This document shows positions 25,408 through 34,392 of a stretch of DNA of 64,000 bases, one piece after another. The DNA comes from Kineococcus endophyticus. Lineage in GTDB: Bacteria; Actinomycetota; Actinomycetes; Actinomycetales; Kineococcaceae. Each line of letters starts with the position of its first letter. Position 1 is the first letter of the stretch. A program made the position numbers and the translations under genes. The notes under the pieces are model-generated. The model ran no database searches. It saw only the letters and a program-made list of their open reading frames with translations, and had not been told where the DNA came from. The DNA is taken from assembly GCF_040796495.1 (NCBI RefSeq), contig NZ_JBFNQN010000002.1, positions 248,001-312,000 of the forward strand, written 5' to 3'.

Positions 25408-26835
25408 GTGCCGACCCTCTCCGCCTCCGGACTGGCCCAACTGCTCGGCGACTGGCGCGACGACGGTCCGGCCCTGCGCGCGCTGGCCGACCGGGTCCGC
25501 CTCCTCCTGCTCGACGGCCGCGTGCTCTCCGGCACCCGGTTGCCGGCCGAACGCGAGCTGGCGGCGGCGCTCGGGATCAGCCGCACCACGGTGGCCGCCT
25601 CGTACTCCCGCCTGCGCGAGAGCGGACACCTGCGCAGCGTGCGGGGGTCCGGCAGCGTCATCACCCTGCCCGCCGCCCCCGCGGCCGCTCCGTCCGAACC
25701 GCTCTCCGTCCCCGGCGGGCTGGTGGACCTCACCCGTGCCGTGCTCCCCGCGGCCCCCGTCGTCGCCGACGCCGCCCGCGACGCCGCGCAGGACCTGCTC
25801 GACCACCTGCCCGGGGACGGGTACGAACTCCTCGGCATCCCGGCACTGCGGGCCGCCGTCGCCGACCGCTACACCGCCCGCGGCCTGCCGACGACCCCCG
25901 ACGAGGTCCTCGTGACGCTCGGCGCCCAGCACGCCGTCGGACTGTTGTGCAGGACGGTCCTCTCCCCCGGCGACCGCGTCCTCGTCGAGTCCCCCGGCTA
26001 CCCGCACGCCGTCGACGCCGCCCGCGCCGCCGGTGGCCGTCCCGTCGCGGTCCCCGTCACCGCCGCCACGGCGGACACCCCCGGGGGCTGGGACGAGGAG
26101 GCGCTCGAGGACGCCTTCGCCCGGACCCGACCGGCGCTCGCCTACCTCATGCCCGGGTTCCAGAACCCCACCGGCGCCGTCATGGCGCCGGCGCTGCGCA
26201 GACGCGTCGTCGAACTCGCCCGCCGGCACGGGACCCGGCTCGTGGTCGACGAGACGACGAACGACCTCGCCCTGGACGGCCCCGTCCCCCCGCCCTTCCC
26301 GGCGGACGTGCTGCACGTCGGGTCCACGGCGAAGTCGCTGTGGGGCGGGCTGCGGATCGGGTGGGTGCGCGCCGACGCCGCGACCGTGCGGCACCTGGCC
26401 GCCCACCGGGCGCCCTGGGAGCTGGGAACTCCGGTGCTGGAGCAGCTCGTCGTCGCCCGGTGCCTGCCGCAGCTCGACGAGGTCCTCGTCGAGCGGCGCG
26501 CGGAACTGCGGCGTCGGCGCGATGCGCTGAGGGACGGGCTGGCCACCGCCCTGCCGGAGTGGGAGGTCCCACACGTCCCCGGAGGTCTGGCGGCGTGGGT
26601 CCACCTGCCGACCGCGACGAGTTCGGCGCTCGCCCTCGCCGCCCACCGGCACGGCGTGCTGCTCACCGCGGGACCGCGGTTCGGGGTCGACGGCGCCTTC
26701 GAGCGGTACCTGCGGCTGCCCTTCGGCGCCGGTGCCGGAACGCTGCGGTCGGTCGTCGTGCCCGCCCTCGTGCGGGCCTGGCGCGAGGCGGGCGCGATGG
26801 TTCCGGTGCCCGGGCGGCTCGAGGTCGTCGTCTGA
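25408..26835 (+). CDS. MocR-family (GntR-HTH plus aminotransferase-like) regulator, YczR type
   Basis: This 475-aa protein has an N-terminal GntR winged helix (about 10-80: LPAERELAAALGISRTTVAASYSRLRESG) fused to a class I aminotransferase-like domain (about 105-470). PLP-binding features are present: Lys in HVGSTAKSLWGGLRIGW, FQNPTG and DETTNDL. MocR proteins use PLP as effector rather than for catalysis. Its divergent neighbour is yczE, the classic YczR target. GTG 25408 sits 6 nt after TAGAGT, so leaderless. It probably controls yczE and itself through the site at 25351-25392. Confidence 0.9.
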   Translation: MPTLSASGLAQLLGDWRDDGPALRALADRVRLLLLDGRVLSGTRLPAERELAAALGISRTTVAASYSRLRESGHLRSVRGSGSVITLPAAPAAAPSEPLSVPGGLVDLTRAVLPAAPVVADAARDAAQDLLDHLPGDGYELLGIPALRAAVADRYTARGLPTTPDEVLVTLGAQHAVGLLCRTVLSPGDRVLVESPGYPHAVDAARAAGGRPVAVPVTAATADTPGGWDEEALEDAFARTRPALAYLMPGFQNPTGAVMAPALRRRVVELARRHGTRLVVDETTNDLALDGPVPPPFPADVLHVGSTAKSLWGGLRIGWVRADAATVRHLAAHRAPWELGTPVLEQLVVARCLPQLDEVLVERRAELRRRRDALRDGLATALPEWEVPHVPGGLAAWVHLPTATSSALALAAHRHGVLLTAGPRFGVDGAFERYLRLPFGAGAGTLRSVVVPALVRAWREAGAMVPVPGRLEVVV

Positions 26836-26913
26836 CGGCATGGCCCCGGGGGGACGTCTCGTGAAGGTTCGGCGACCGGCGGTCCTCCGCGGTGGGGAAC
26901 CCCTCTAACCTCG

Positions 26914-26935
26914 CCTGGTACGCACCCGTACCAGG
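26914..26935. promoter_or_regulatory. Perfect palindromic operator in front of reductase/TetR operon
   Basis: CCTGGTACG (26914-26922), spacer CACC, CGTACCAGG (26927-26935). It begins 3 bp after a -10-like TAACCT (26906-26911), over the expected transcription start, and 23 bp before the GTG of the reductase. The TetR protein from the same operon is the obvious candidate ligand. Confidence 0.75.
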
Positions 26936-26958
26936 GTGCCCGACGAGAGGACACCACC

Positions 26959-28002
26959 GTGGACCGAGTGCTCGTGACCGGCGGGACGGGGTTCGTGGCC
27001 AGCCACCTGGTGGCCCGGCTGCTGCAGGACGGCCACCACGTGTCCGTCACCGTCCGGGACCCGGGCGGTCGACGGACCGCGGCGCTGCGGAACCTGACGG
27101 TCGGCCGTCCCGGTCACCTGGCGGTGCACGCGGCGGACCTGCTCACCGAGGGGTCCTTCGACGCGGCGGCGGAGGGCGTGGACACGGTGTTCCACGTCGC
27201 CTCGCCGTTCTTCATGGCCGAGCAGATCACCGACCCGCAGACCGAACTCGTCGACCCCGCGCTCCTCGGCACCCGCAACGTCCTCGGCACGGTGAACCGC
27301 ACGCCGAGCGTGCGCCGGGTCGTCCTCACCTCCACCATCGGCGCGATGTTCGGCGACTACTCCGACACCCTCGCCCTGCCCGGGCGGGTGCTGACCGAGG
27401 ACGTCGTCAACACGTCGAGCTCCTTGCAGCGCAGTCCGTACCACTACTCCAAGGTCCTCGCCGAGAACGAGGCGTGGCGCATCGCCGACGAACAGGACCG
27501 CTGGTCGATGGTCAGCGTCAACCCCGGGCTCGTCCTCGGACCCGTCCTCGTCCCCGGGTCCGCGTCGGGCAGCCTGTTCCTGCTCGACGAGCTCATGGCC
27601 GGCAAGCTGTGGTTCGGGGTCCCGGACATCGCCTTCGCCGCCGTCGACGTCCGCGACGTCGCGGACGCGCACGTCGCCGCAGGTGAGCGCACCGACGCCG
27701 CCGGCCGGTACATCGTGTCCCACCGCGAGATGGTGCCGTTCACCGAGATGGCCAGGATCCTGCGGTCCGTGCACGACCACCCCTGGCGGGTCCCGCGCAC
27801 CCGGCTGCCCACTCCGGCCGTGCGACTGCTCGGACCGGCGTTCGGGCTGGACCGGCAGTTCATCGAGCACCACGTCGGCATCCGGTTCACCCTCGACAAC
27901 CGGCGCAGCCGCACCGAGCTCGGCGTGTCCTACCGTCCGGTCGCCGATAGCCTGCGCGACCACTACCGGGCCTGGAGCCGGAACCGCGCCGTGCGAGGCT
28001 GA
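26959..28002 (+). CDS. NAD(P)-dependent epimerase/reductase (dihydroflavonol reductase-like extended SDR)
   Basis: This 347-aa extended SDR starts with VLVTGGTGFVASHLVARLL (nucleotide binding), then DTVFHVASPF, the catalytic Ser/Thr in LTSTIGAM and YHYSKVLAE (YxxxK). Relatives reduce dihydroflavonols, cinnamoyl-CoA or small aldehydes/ketones. The GTG has GAGAGGAC upstream. It is co-transcribed with a TetR gene 4 nt downstream, and a perfect palindrome covers its predicted transcription start, so it is probably induced by its substrate or a related toxic carbonyl (inference). Confidence 0.85.
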   Translation: MDRVLVTGGTGFVASHLVARLLQDGHHVSVTVRDPGGRRTAALRNLTVGRPGHLAVHAADLLTEGSFDAAAEGVDTVFHVASPFFMAEQITDPQTELVDPALLGTRNVLGTVNRTPSVRRVVLTSTIGAMFGDYSDTLALPGRVLTEDVVNTSSSLQRSPYHYSKVLAENEAWRIADEQDRWSMVSVNPGLVLGPVLVPGSASGSLFLLDELMAGKLWFGVPDIAFAAVDVRDVADAHVAAGERTDAAGRYIVSHREMVPFTEMARILRSVHDHPWRVPRTRLPTPAVRLLGPAFGLDRQFIEHHVGIRFTLDNRRSRTELGVSYRPVADSLRDHYRAWSRNRAVRG

Positions 28003-28006
28003 CGCC

Positions 28007-28606
28007 GTGCCCGGAACCCCCACGTCGTCCTCGCTGTCCCGGGGGCGTCTGCTCGACGCCATGCGCTCGGCGCTGCGGGAGAAACCCCTGCGCGCCGTGA
28101 CCGTGGCCGACGTCGTCCGGCTCGCCCGGGTCTCGCGCCGCACGTTCTACGAGGAGTTCGCGACGCGGGAGCAGTGCTACATCGCACTGCTGGAGCAGGA
28201 GGACGCCCGGATGGCGGCGAACGTGCGGTCGGCCGTCGACCCGGCCGCCCCGTGGCGGGACCAGGTGCGGCAGGCCGTCGACGCCTACGTCGAGACGGTG
28301 TCGGCGGAACCGGCGATCTGCCTGTCGTGGGTCCGCGACCTGCCCGTCCTCGGGGCGCCGGGGGTCGAGGTCGGGACCCGGTCGATGGACACGGTGGTGT
28401 CGCTGCTGCAGAACCTGTCGCGCAGCCGGGCCTTCGGGCGCGACGGCCTGGAACCCCTCGACGACGCGACCGCGCGGTTGCTCGCCGGGGGGATCGAGGC
28501 GCTGACGGCGTCCGTCCTGGAGCGCGGGGACGACCTGCGGGAGGTCGCCCCCGTGCTCGTCCGCGCCGCGGTCGCCCTCGCCCAGGCACCGCGGGACGGC
28601 GGCTGA
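28007..28606 (+). CDS. TetR/AcrR-family transcriptional regulator
   Basis: This 199-aa regulator has a typical N-terminal TetR HTH (about 10-57: RLLDAMRSALREKPLRAVTVADVVRLARVS, then RRTFYEEFATREQCYIALLE) and a helical ligand-binding C-terminal domain. GTG 28007 is 4 nt after the reductase stop. It likely represses the operon through the palindrome at 26914-26935, since no divergent target is present. It is convergent with the ethanolamine permease gene ending at 28619. Confidence 0.87.
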   Translation: MPGTPTSSSLSRGRLLDAMRSALREKPLRAVTVADVVRLARVSRRTFYEEFATREQCYIALLEQEDARMAANVRSAVDPAAPWRDQVRQAVDAYVETVSAEPAICLSWVRDLPVLGAPGVEVGTRSMDTVVSLLQNLSRSRAFGRDGLEPLDDATARLLAGGIEALTASVLERGDDLREVAPVLVRAAVALAQAPRDGG

Positions 28607-28618
28607 GGGGGCGGCCCG

Positions 28619-30034
28619 CTACGCCAGGTCCTTCTCCGCGTCCGCCAGCGCGGCGAACTCCTCGTCCGGGGAGTTCGCCACGAGGCGCTTGCGGGAGTAC
28701 AGGCCGAAGTACGCCAGGAGCACCAGGAACGCGACGGCGCACCACGCGGCCGCGACGCTGTCCACGAGGAACGTCCCGACGACGGCGAGCACCGCGACGA
28801 CGAGCGCGAAGCCCGTGGTGACGACCCCGCCCGGCGTGCGGTACGGGCGGTGCATTCCGGGTTCGCGGACGCGCAGGACGATGTGGCTGACCATCATCAG
28901 CACGTAGCTGACGGCCGCCCCGAACACCGCCATGTTCAGCAGCAACGCCCCCTGCCCGGTGAGGGACAGGACGAACCCGACCAGGCCGGGGACGACCAGG
29001 GCCAGCGTCGGCGTCTTGCGGCGGTTCGTCACCGACAGGACCGTCGGCAGGTACCCGGCGCGGGACAGCGCGAACAGCTGCCGCGAGTACGCGTAGATGA
29101 TCGAGAAGAAGCTGGCGATCAGCCCGGCGAGCCCGATGTAGTTCACAACGGTCGCCGCGGTCGACCCGCCGAGCGCCTCGACGAGCGGGTTGCCCGACGT
29201 CGACATGGCCTGCGCCCCGCCCGCGCCCGTGGTCAGGACGAGGGTCGCGGCGCAGGTGACGAGCAGCACGGCCATCGCCGCGATGATCCCGCGCGGCACG
29301 TTGCGCTCGGGGTTTCGCGTCTCCTCCGCCGCCAGCGGCACCCCCTCGATCGCGAGGAAGAACCAGATGGCGAACGGGATCGCCGACCAGATCCCGATGA
29401 ACCCGAAGGGCAGCAGGTCCGAGGACCCGAGGCTGCCGTCCGGGGCGATGTCGGTGAGGTTCGCGACGTCGAACTCCGTCAGCGCGGCGACGGCGAACAC
29501 CACGAGCCCGACGACGGCGATCGTCGTCACGGCGAACATCACCTTCAGCGCCTCGCCGACGCCGACGAGGTGGACGCCGATGAAGAGCGCGTAGGCGGCG
29601 AGGTAGACCCACCAGCCGTCGGTGATGCCGAACAGGCCGAGGGACTCCACGTAGGCGCCGATGAACGTCGCGATCGCGGCGGGCGCGATGGCGTACTCGA
29701 TGAGGATGGCGGTGCCGGTCGCGAACCCACCCCACGGGCCGAGCGCGCGACGGGCGAACGTGTACCCCCCGCCCGCGGTCGGCAGGGCCGAGGACATCTC
29801 GGCCATGCCCAGGACGAGGGCGAGGTACATGCCGGCCACGACGACGGCCGCGACGGCCAGGCCGCCGAACCCGCCCTGCCCCAGCCCGAAGTTCCACCCC
29901 GAGTAGTCCCCGGAGATCACGTAGCTGACGCCGAGGCCGGCCAGGAGGACCCAGCCGGCCGTGCCCCGGCGCAGTTGCCGCCGCTCGAGGTAGTCCTCGC
30001 TCGCGGTGGTGGCGGTGGTCGAGCGGTCCGACAT
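28619..30034 (-). CDS. Ethanolamine permease (APC superfamily)
   Basis: This 471-aa transporter has about 12 TM helices. Its N-terminus (LERRQLRRGTAGWVLLAGLG, then SYVISGDYSGWNFGLGQGGFGG) and first helices (ALPTAGGGYTFARRALGPWG, GTAILIEYAIAPAAIATFIG) match actinobacterial ethanolamine permeases closely. It is the distal gene of an operon with a FadR-type regulator, a glutamine-synthetase-like ligase, aldehyde dehydrogenase, SDR and gamma-glutamyl hydrolase. It would import ethanolamine, or a related small amino-alcohol, for that pathway. ATG 30034, with GGAGTCACG upstream. Confidence 0.88.
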   Translation of the reverse strand: MSDRSTTATTASEDYLERRQLRRGTAGWVLLAGLGVSYVISGDYSGWNFGLGQGGFGGLAVAAVVVAGMYLALVLGMAEMSSALPTAGGGYTFARRALGPWGGFATGTAILIEYAIAPAAIATFIGAYVESLGLFGITDGWWVYLAAYALFIGVHLVGVGEALKVMFAVTTIAVVGLVVFAVAALTEFDVANLTDIAPDGSLGSSDLLPFGFIGIWSAIPFAIWFFLAIEGVPLAAEETRNPERNVPRGIIAAMAVLLVTCAATLVLTTGAGGAQAMSTSGNPLVEALGGSTAATVVNYIGLAGLIASFFSIIYAYSRQLFALSRAGYLPTVLSVTNRRKTPTLALVVPGLVGFVLSLTGQGALLLNMAVFGAAVSYVLMMVSHIVLRVREPGMHRPYRTPGGVVTTGFALVVAVLAVVGTFLVDSVAAAWCAVAFLVLLAYFGLYSRKRLVANSPDEEFAALADAEKDLA

Positions 30035-30067
30035 CGTGACTCCTTCGTCTCGAGAGGTGGAACGGGT

Positions 30068-30790
30068 TCAGCTTCGGGCGGCCTCGACGAGGCCCCGGAA
30101 CAGGCCGAGGTCCTCGGACGCCTCGGGGTGCCACTGCACCCCGAGGAAGAACGGGTGACCGGTGCCGTCGGTCCGCTCGAACGCCTCCAGCGTGCCGTCC
30201 TCGGCCCACGCCGCGGCCGTGAACCCGGGGTGCTCCCGGACGGCCTGGTGGTGGTGGCACGGCACGACGGCGCGCTCGCCGAGCAACCGGCCGACGGTGC
30301 CGGCGCGGTCGATCGTCACGAGCGTCGAACCGTAGGAGTCCCCGCCCGGGTCGTGCCCCTCGTGCCCGACGACGTCCGGGACGTGCTGGTGCAGGGCGCC
30401 GCCGGCGTGCACCGCCATGACCTGCATCCCGCGGCAGACCCCGAGGGTCGGCTTCGCGAGCTCCACGGCGGCGTCGAGGAGGGCCAGCTCCCAGGAGTCC
30501 CGGTCCGGGTGCGGTGTCCCCGTGCGCGCGTGCGGTTCCTCGCGGTAGGCGGCGGGGTCCACGTCCGCGCCGCCCGCGACGACGAGCGCGTCGAGCCGCT
30601 CGACGACCGCCCGCGCCGACGGGCCGTACGGCGCGGTGGGCGGCAGGACGACGGGAACCCCGCCCGCGCGGCGGACGGCGTCGGAGTAGACGGTGGGCAG
30701 CAGGTCGGAGACCTCGTCCCAGATGCCGTGGACCGCCCGCTCGCGGTAGCAGCTGACGCCGACGACGGGCGTGCTCACGCCGGAGCTCAC
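30068..30790 (-). CDS. Class I glutamine-amidotransferase-like gamma-glutamyl hydrolase (PuuD type)
   Basis: This 240-aa peptidase C26 protein hydrolyses gamma-glutamyl amide bonds in homologues such as PuuD (gamma-Glu-GABA). It shows the nucleophile motif LGVCRGMQVM (Cys), the catalytic dyad GVQWHPEAS and the substrate-loop LVVAGGADVDPAAY. GTG 30790 overlaps the SDR stop (GTGA); GTG 30778 is an alternative start 4 codons later. In this operon it would release glutamate and the amino acid product from the last gamma-glutamylated intermediate. Confidence 0.87.
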   Translation of the reverse strand: MSSGVSTPVVGVSCYRERAVHGIWDEVSDLLPTVYSDAVRRAGGVPVVLPPTAPYGPSARAVVERLDALVVAGGADVDPAAYREEPHARTGTPHPDRDSWELALLDAAVELAKPTLGVCRGMQVMAVHAGGALHQHVPDVVGHEGHDPGGDSYGSTLVTIDRAGTVGRLLGERAVVPCHHHQAVREHPGFTAAAWAEDGTLEAFERTDGTGHPFFLGVQWHPEASEDLGLFRGLVEAARS

Positions 30791-31566
30791 AACGGGGTCA
30801 CGTAGGCGGCCGAGATCCCGCCGTCCACGAGGAACGTGGAGGCGGTGATGAAGCTCGCGTCGTCGGAGGCGAGGAACAGCACGGCGCCGGCCAGTTCCTC
30901 CGGTTCGGCGAAGCGCCCCATCGGTACGTGCACCAACCGCCGCGCCGCGCGCTCCTCGTCCTTGGCGAACAGCTCCTTGAGCAGCGGCGTGTTCACCGGC
31001 CCCGGGCACAGCGCGTTGACGCGCACGCCCTCGCGGGCGAACTGCACGCCGAGCTCGCGGCTCATGCTGAGCACCCCGCCCTTGGACGCGGAGTAGGAGA
31101 TCTGGCTCGTCGCCGCCCCCATGACCGCGACGAACGACGCCGTGTTGATGATCGACCCGCGCCCCTGCTCCAGCATGTGCGGCAGGGCCGCCTTGCAGCA
31201 CAGGTACACGCTCGTGAGGTTGACCTCCTGCACCCGGCGCCAGGCGTCGAGGTCCGTGGTGAGGATCGAGTCGTCGTCGGGCGGGCTGATGCCGGCGTTG
31301 TTGAACGCGATGTCGACGGAGCCGAACGTCTCCTTGGCCGTGCGGAACAGGGTGTCGACCTGCTCCTTGTCGGTGACGTCCACCCGGACGAAGGCGGCGA
31401 CCTCGGCGCCGCCGAGCTCCTCGACCACGCGGGCCCCCGAGGCCTCGTCGATGTCGCCGACGACGACCTTGGCGCCCTCGGCGACGAAGCGCCGGGCCGT
31501 GGCCAGGCCGATGCCCGAGCACCCGCCGGTGATGACGGCCACGCGACCCTCGATGCGTCCTGCCAT
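30787..31566 (-). CDS. Short-chain dehydrogenase/reductase
   Basis: This 259-aa classical SDR has the cofactor motif TGGCSGIGLATA, NNAG (FNNAGIS), catalytic Ser in NTASFV, YSASK (Y-x3-K) and PGPVNT. Asp40 (VVVGDIDEAS) suggests NAD preference. Between an aldehyde dehydrogenase and a gamma-glutamyl hydrolase it is well placed to oxidise the alcohol of gamma-glutamyl-ethanolamide to the aldehyde; this is inferred from gene order, as the family is broad. ATG at 31564-31566, preceded by AGGAGAAC. Confidence 0.88.
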   Translation of the reverse strand: MAGRIEGRVAVITGGCSGIGLATARRFVAEGAKVVVGDIDEASGARVVEELGGAEVAAFVRVDVTDKEQVDTLFRTAKETFGSVDIAFNNAGISPPDDDSILTTDLDAWRRVQEVNLTSVYLCCKAALPHMLEQGRGSIINTASFVAVMGAATSQISYSASKGGVLSMSRELGVQFAREGVRVNALCPGPVNTPLLKELFAKDEERAARRLVHVPMGRFAEPEELAGAVLFLASDDASFITASTFLVDGGISAAYVTPL

Positions 31567-31606
31567 GCGCTGTTCTCCTGCTCTCGTGCTGCTGCGGGGT
31601 GGTCGG

Positions 31607-33007
31607 TCAGTCGTCGCTGAGGAAGACGTTCTTCTCCTCGGTGAAGGAGTTCGGCGCGTCCGGGCCGAGTTCACGCCCCAGCCCGGACTGCTTGAACCCG
31701 CCGAAGGGGGTCCAGTACCGGACCGAGGAGTGCGAGTTCACGCTGAGGTTCCCGGCCTCGACCCGGCGCGCCACGCGCAGGGCCCGGCCGACGTCCCGCG
31801 TGTAGATGGACCCGGACAGGCCGTAGTCGGTGTCGTTGGCCTTGGCGACGGCGTCGGCCTCGTCGTCGAACGCCATGACGGCGACGACCGGACCGAACAC
31901 CTCGTCGCGCCAGATCCGTTCCCGGGCGTCCTGGACGCGGACGATGGTCGGAGGGACCCAGAAACCCCCGAGGTCGGGGGCCGGCCCGGTGGACAGGACG
32001 TCGGCGTCGTCGAGGTAGGCGCGCACGCGGTCCCGCTGGCCGGCCGAGATGAGGGGCCCCATCTCCGAGTCCGGGTCGCTGCGCGGGTCGGTCACGCGCA
32101 TCCCCGCCACCGCGGCCTGCAGGCGCTCGACGAACTCGTCGTGGACCGAGCGCTCGACGAGGATGCGCGACCGGGCGCAGCAGTCCTGACCGGCGTTGTC
32201 GAAGACCGCGTACGGTGCCGCGGCCGCGGCCTTCTCCAGGTCGGCGTCGGCGAAGACGACGTTCGCGCTCTTGCCGCCGAGCTCGAGCGTCACGCGCTTC
32301 ACCTGCTCGGCGCACCCGGCCATGATGCGCTTGCCGACGGCCGTCGACCCGGTGAACACGACCTTCCGCACGAGGGGGTGCGTCACGAACCGCTCCCCCA
32401 CGACCGGGCCGCGGCCGGGCAGGACGGTGAACACGCCCTCCGGCAGGCCGGCATCCAGGGCCAGTTCGCCGAGCCGGACGGCCGTCAGGGGCGTCAGCTC
32501 CGCGGGTTTCAGGACGACGGTGTTCCCCGCCGCCAGGGCCGGGGCGAACCCCCACGCCGCGATGGGCATGGGGAAGTTCCACGGCACGATGATCCCGATG
32601 ACGCCCAGCGGTTCGCGGAACGTCACGTCGATGCCGCCGGGCACCGGGATCTGCCGGCCGAAGAGGCGTTCCGGGGCCGCCGCGTAGTACTCCAGGCAGT
32701 CCCGCACGTTGCGCGCCTCCCAGCGCGCGTTGCCGCGGGTGTGCCCGGCGCCGCGGACCTCCAGGTCCGCCAGCTCCTCCACGTGGTCGTCCACCACGCG
32801 CGCGAAGGCGCGCAGCATCCTGGCCCGGTCGGCGGGGGCGACGTCGCGCCAGGTGGTGAAGGCCCGGGCGGCGCGCTGGATGGCCGCGTCGGTCTCCTCC
32901 AGACCGGCGAGGCGGACCTCCGTGAGGCGCTCGCCCGAGGAGGGGTCGACGACGACGTGCACGCCGCTGTCGGTGCTGCTGCTGCCGGTGTCCACAGGGG
33001 TGCTCAT
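31607..33007 (-). CDS. NAD(P)-dependent aldehyde dehydrogenase
   Basis: This 466-aa member of the ALDH superfamily has PWNFPMPIAAW, KPAELTPL, FTGSTAVGKRI, ELGGKSANVVF (general base Glu) and catalytic Cys in NAGQDCCARSR. It is similar in type to gamma-glutamyl-aminobutyraldehyde dehydrogenase (PuuC). One base separates its ATG from the stop of the glutamine-synthetase-like gene. In the proposed ethanolamine route it would convert gamma-glutamyl-aminoacetaldehyde to gamma-glutamylglycine. Confidence 0.9.
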   Translation of the reverse strand: MSTPVDTGSSSTDSGVHVVVDPSSGERLTEVRLAGLEETDAAIQRAARAFTTWRDVAPADRARMLRAFARVVDDHVEELADLEVRGAGHTRGNARWEARNVRDCLEYYAAAPERLFGRQIPVPGGIDVTFREPLGVIGIIVPWNFPMPIAAWGFAPALAAGNTVVLKPAELTPLTAVRLGELALDAGLPEGVFTVLPGRGPVVGERFVTHPLVRKVVFTGSTAVGKRIMAGCAEQVKRVTLELGGKSANVVFADADLEKAAAAAPYAVFDNAGQDCCARSRILVERSVHDEFVERLQAAVAGMRVTDPRSDPDSEMGPLISAGQRDRVRAYLDDADVLSTGPAPDLGGFWVPPTIVRVQDARERIWRDEVFGPVVAVMAFDDEADAVAKANDTDYGLSGSIYTRDVGRALRVARRVEAGNLSVNSHSSVRYWTPFGGFKQSGLGRELGPDAPNSFTEEKNVFLSDD

Positions 33008-33008
33008 G

Positions 33009-34364
33009 TCACATCCGTTCGAATCCGCGGCGGCGTTCCCAGTCGGTCACGGCCGACTCGAACGCGGCCAGTTCCACGTCGGCCGCGTTGGTGTAGTGGT
33101 CGACGACCTCGTCGCCGAACGCCGCGCGCGCCACGGTGCTGGCGGCGAACAGGTCCCGGGCGTGCCGAAGGGTGCCGGGAACGCGCGGGGCGTCGGAGGT
33201 GTAGGCGCTGCCGGTGAGCGCCGGTTCGAGCTCGAGACCCTGCTCGACCCCGTGCAGACCACCGGCGAGGACGCCGGCGAGGGCGAGGTAGGGGTTCACG
33301 TCGCCGCCGGGCAGGCGGTTCTCCAGCCGCGCCCCCGCACCGTCCCCCACCAGCCGGACGGCGCACGTGCGGTTGTCCTCGCCCCAGGCGATCGCGGTCG
33401 GTGCGAACGAACCGTGGGCGAACCGCTTGTAGGAGTTGACGTTCGGCGCGTAGAGCAGGGTGAAGTCGGCCATCGTCGCGAGGACGCCGGCGACGAAGGA
33501 GTCGTACAGCGGGGTCCGGTGCCCCTCGTCCCAGAAGACCGTGCCGCCGTCCAGTCCGCGCAGGCTGAGGTGGATGTGGCAGGAGTTCCCCTCGCGCTGG
33601 TCGTACTTGGCCATGAACGTCAGCGCCTTGCCGTGCTGCGCGGCGATCTCCTTGGCGACCGTCTTGTAGACGGAGTGGTTGTCCGCCGTGGTGAGCACGT
33701 CGTCGTAGAGGAACCCGATCTCGTGCTGGCCGTAGTTGCACTCGCCCTTGGCGCACTCGACGTTGAGCCCGGCGGCGTACATCGTGTTGCGGATGTCGCG
33801 CAGGACGGGTTCGACGCGGGTCGTGCCCAGGATGGAGTAGTCGACGTTGTACTGGTTGGACGGCACCAGGTCCTGGTAGTTGCGGGACGACGCGGCCTCG
33901 TAGGTCTCGTCGAAGAGGATGAACTCCAGCTCCGTGCCCGCCACGACGCTGTACCCGAGGTCGCGCGCCCGGTCCACCTGCTTCTTCAGCACCGTCCGGG
34001 GGCTCTGGTCCACGGGCGTCCCGTCCAGCCAGGCCAGGTCCGCCTGGACCATCGCGGTCGCCGGCAGGTGCGGCAGCAGCCGCGTGGTCTCGAGGTCCAG
34101 GACGAACTCGACGTCCCCGTACCCCTTCTCCCAGGAGGTCATCGCGTAACCGGGGACGGTGTTCATGTCGACGTCGACCCCGAGGAGGTAGTTGCAGCCC
34201 TCGGTGCCGTGCTCCAGGACGACGTCGCGGAAGTAAGCGGCGTGGAACCGCTTGCCCTGCAGCCGCCCCTGCATGTCGGTGAACGCGACGACGACCGTGT
34301 CGAGGGTCCCGCTGTCGATCAGGCCGAGCAGGTCCTCGCGGGTCAGGTGTCGGTCGTTGCGCAC
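33009..34364 (-). CDS. Glutamine-synthetase-family gamma-glutamylamine ligase (GlnA4/PuuA-like)
   Basis: This 451-aa protein belongs to the GS superfamily but not to housekeeping GlnA: it lacks the usual adenylylation tyrosine loop and resembles gamma-glutamylpolyamine/ethanolamide ligases. Motifs: VAFTDMQGRLQGKRF (N-terminal GS domain), AGTELEFILFDE (Mg ligands), CHIHLSLRG, NRTCAVRLVG and ENRLPGGDVNPYLAL. Streptomyces GlnA4 is a characterised glutamate-ethanolamine ligase and GlnA3 acts on polyamines. The ethanolamine permease in this operon favours ethanolamine. GTG 34364; second gene of the operon. Confidence 0.85.
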   Translation of the reverse strand: MRNDRHLTREDLLGLIDSGTLDTVVVAFTDMQGRLQGKRFHAAYFRDVVLEHGTEGCNYLLGVDVDMNTVPGYAMTSWEKGYGDVEFVLDLETTRLLPHLPATAMVQADLAWLDGTPVDQSPRTVLKKQVDRARDLGYSVVAGTELEFILFDETYEAASSRNYQDLVPSNQYNVDYSILGTTRVEPVLRDIRNTMYAAGLNVECAKGECNYGQHEIGFLYDDVLTTADNHSVYKTVAKEIAAQHGKALTFMAKYDQREGNSCHIHLSLRGLDGGTVFWDEGHRTPLYDSFVAGVLATMADFTLLYAPNVNSYKRFAHGSFAPTAIAWGEDNRTCAVRLVGDGAGARLENRLPGGDVNPYLALAGVLAGGLHGVEQGLELEPALTGSAYTSDAPRVPGTLRHARDLFAASTVARAAFGDEVVDHYTNAADVELAAFESAVTDWERRRGFERM

Positions 34365-34392
34365 GTCGTCCTCCGGTCGCCGGGTGGGTGGG

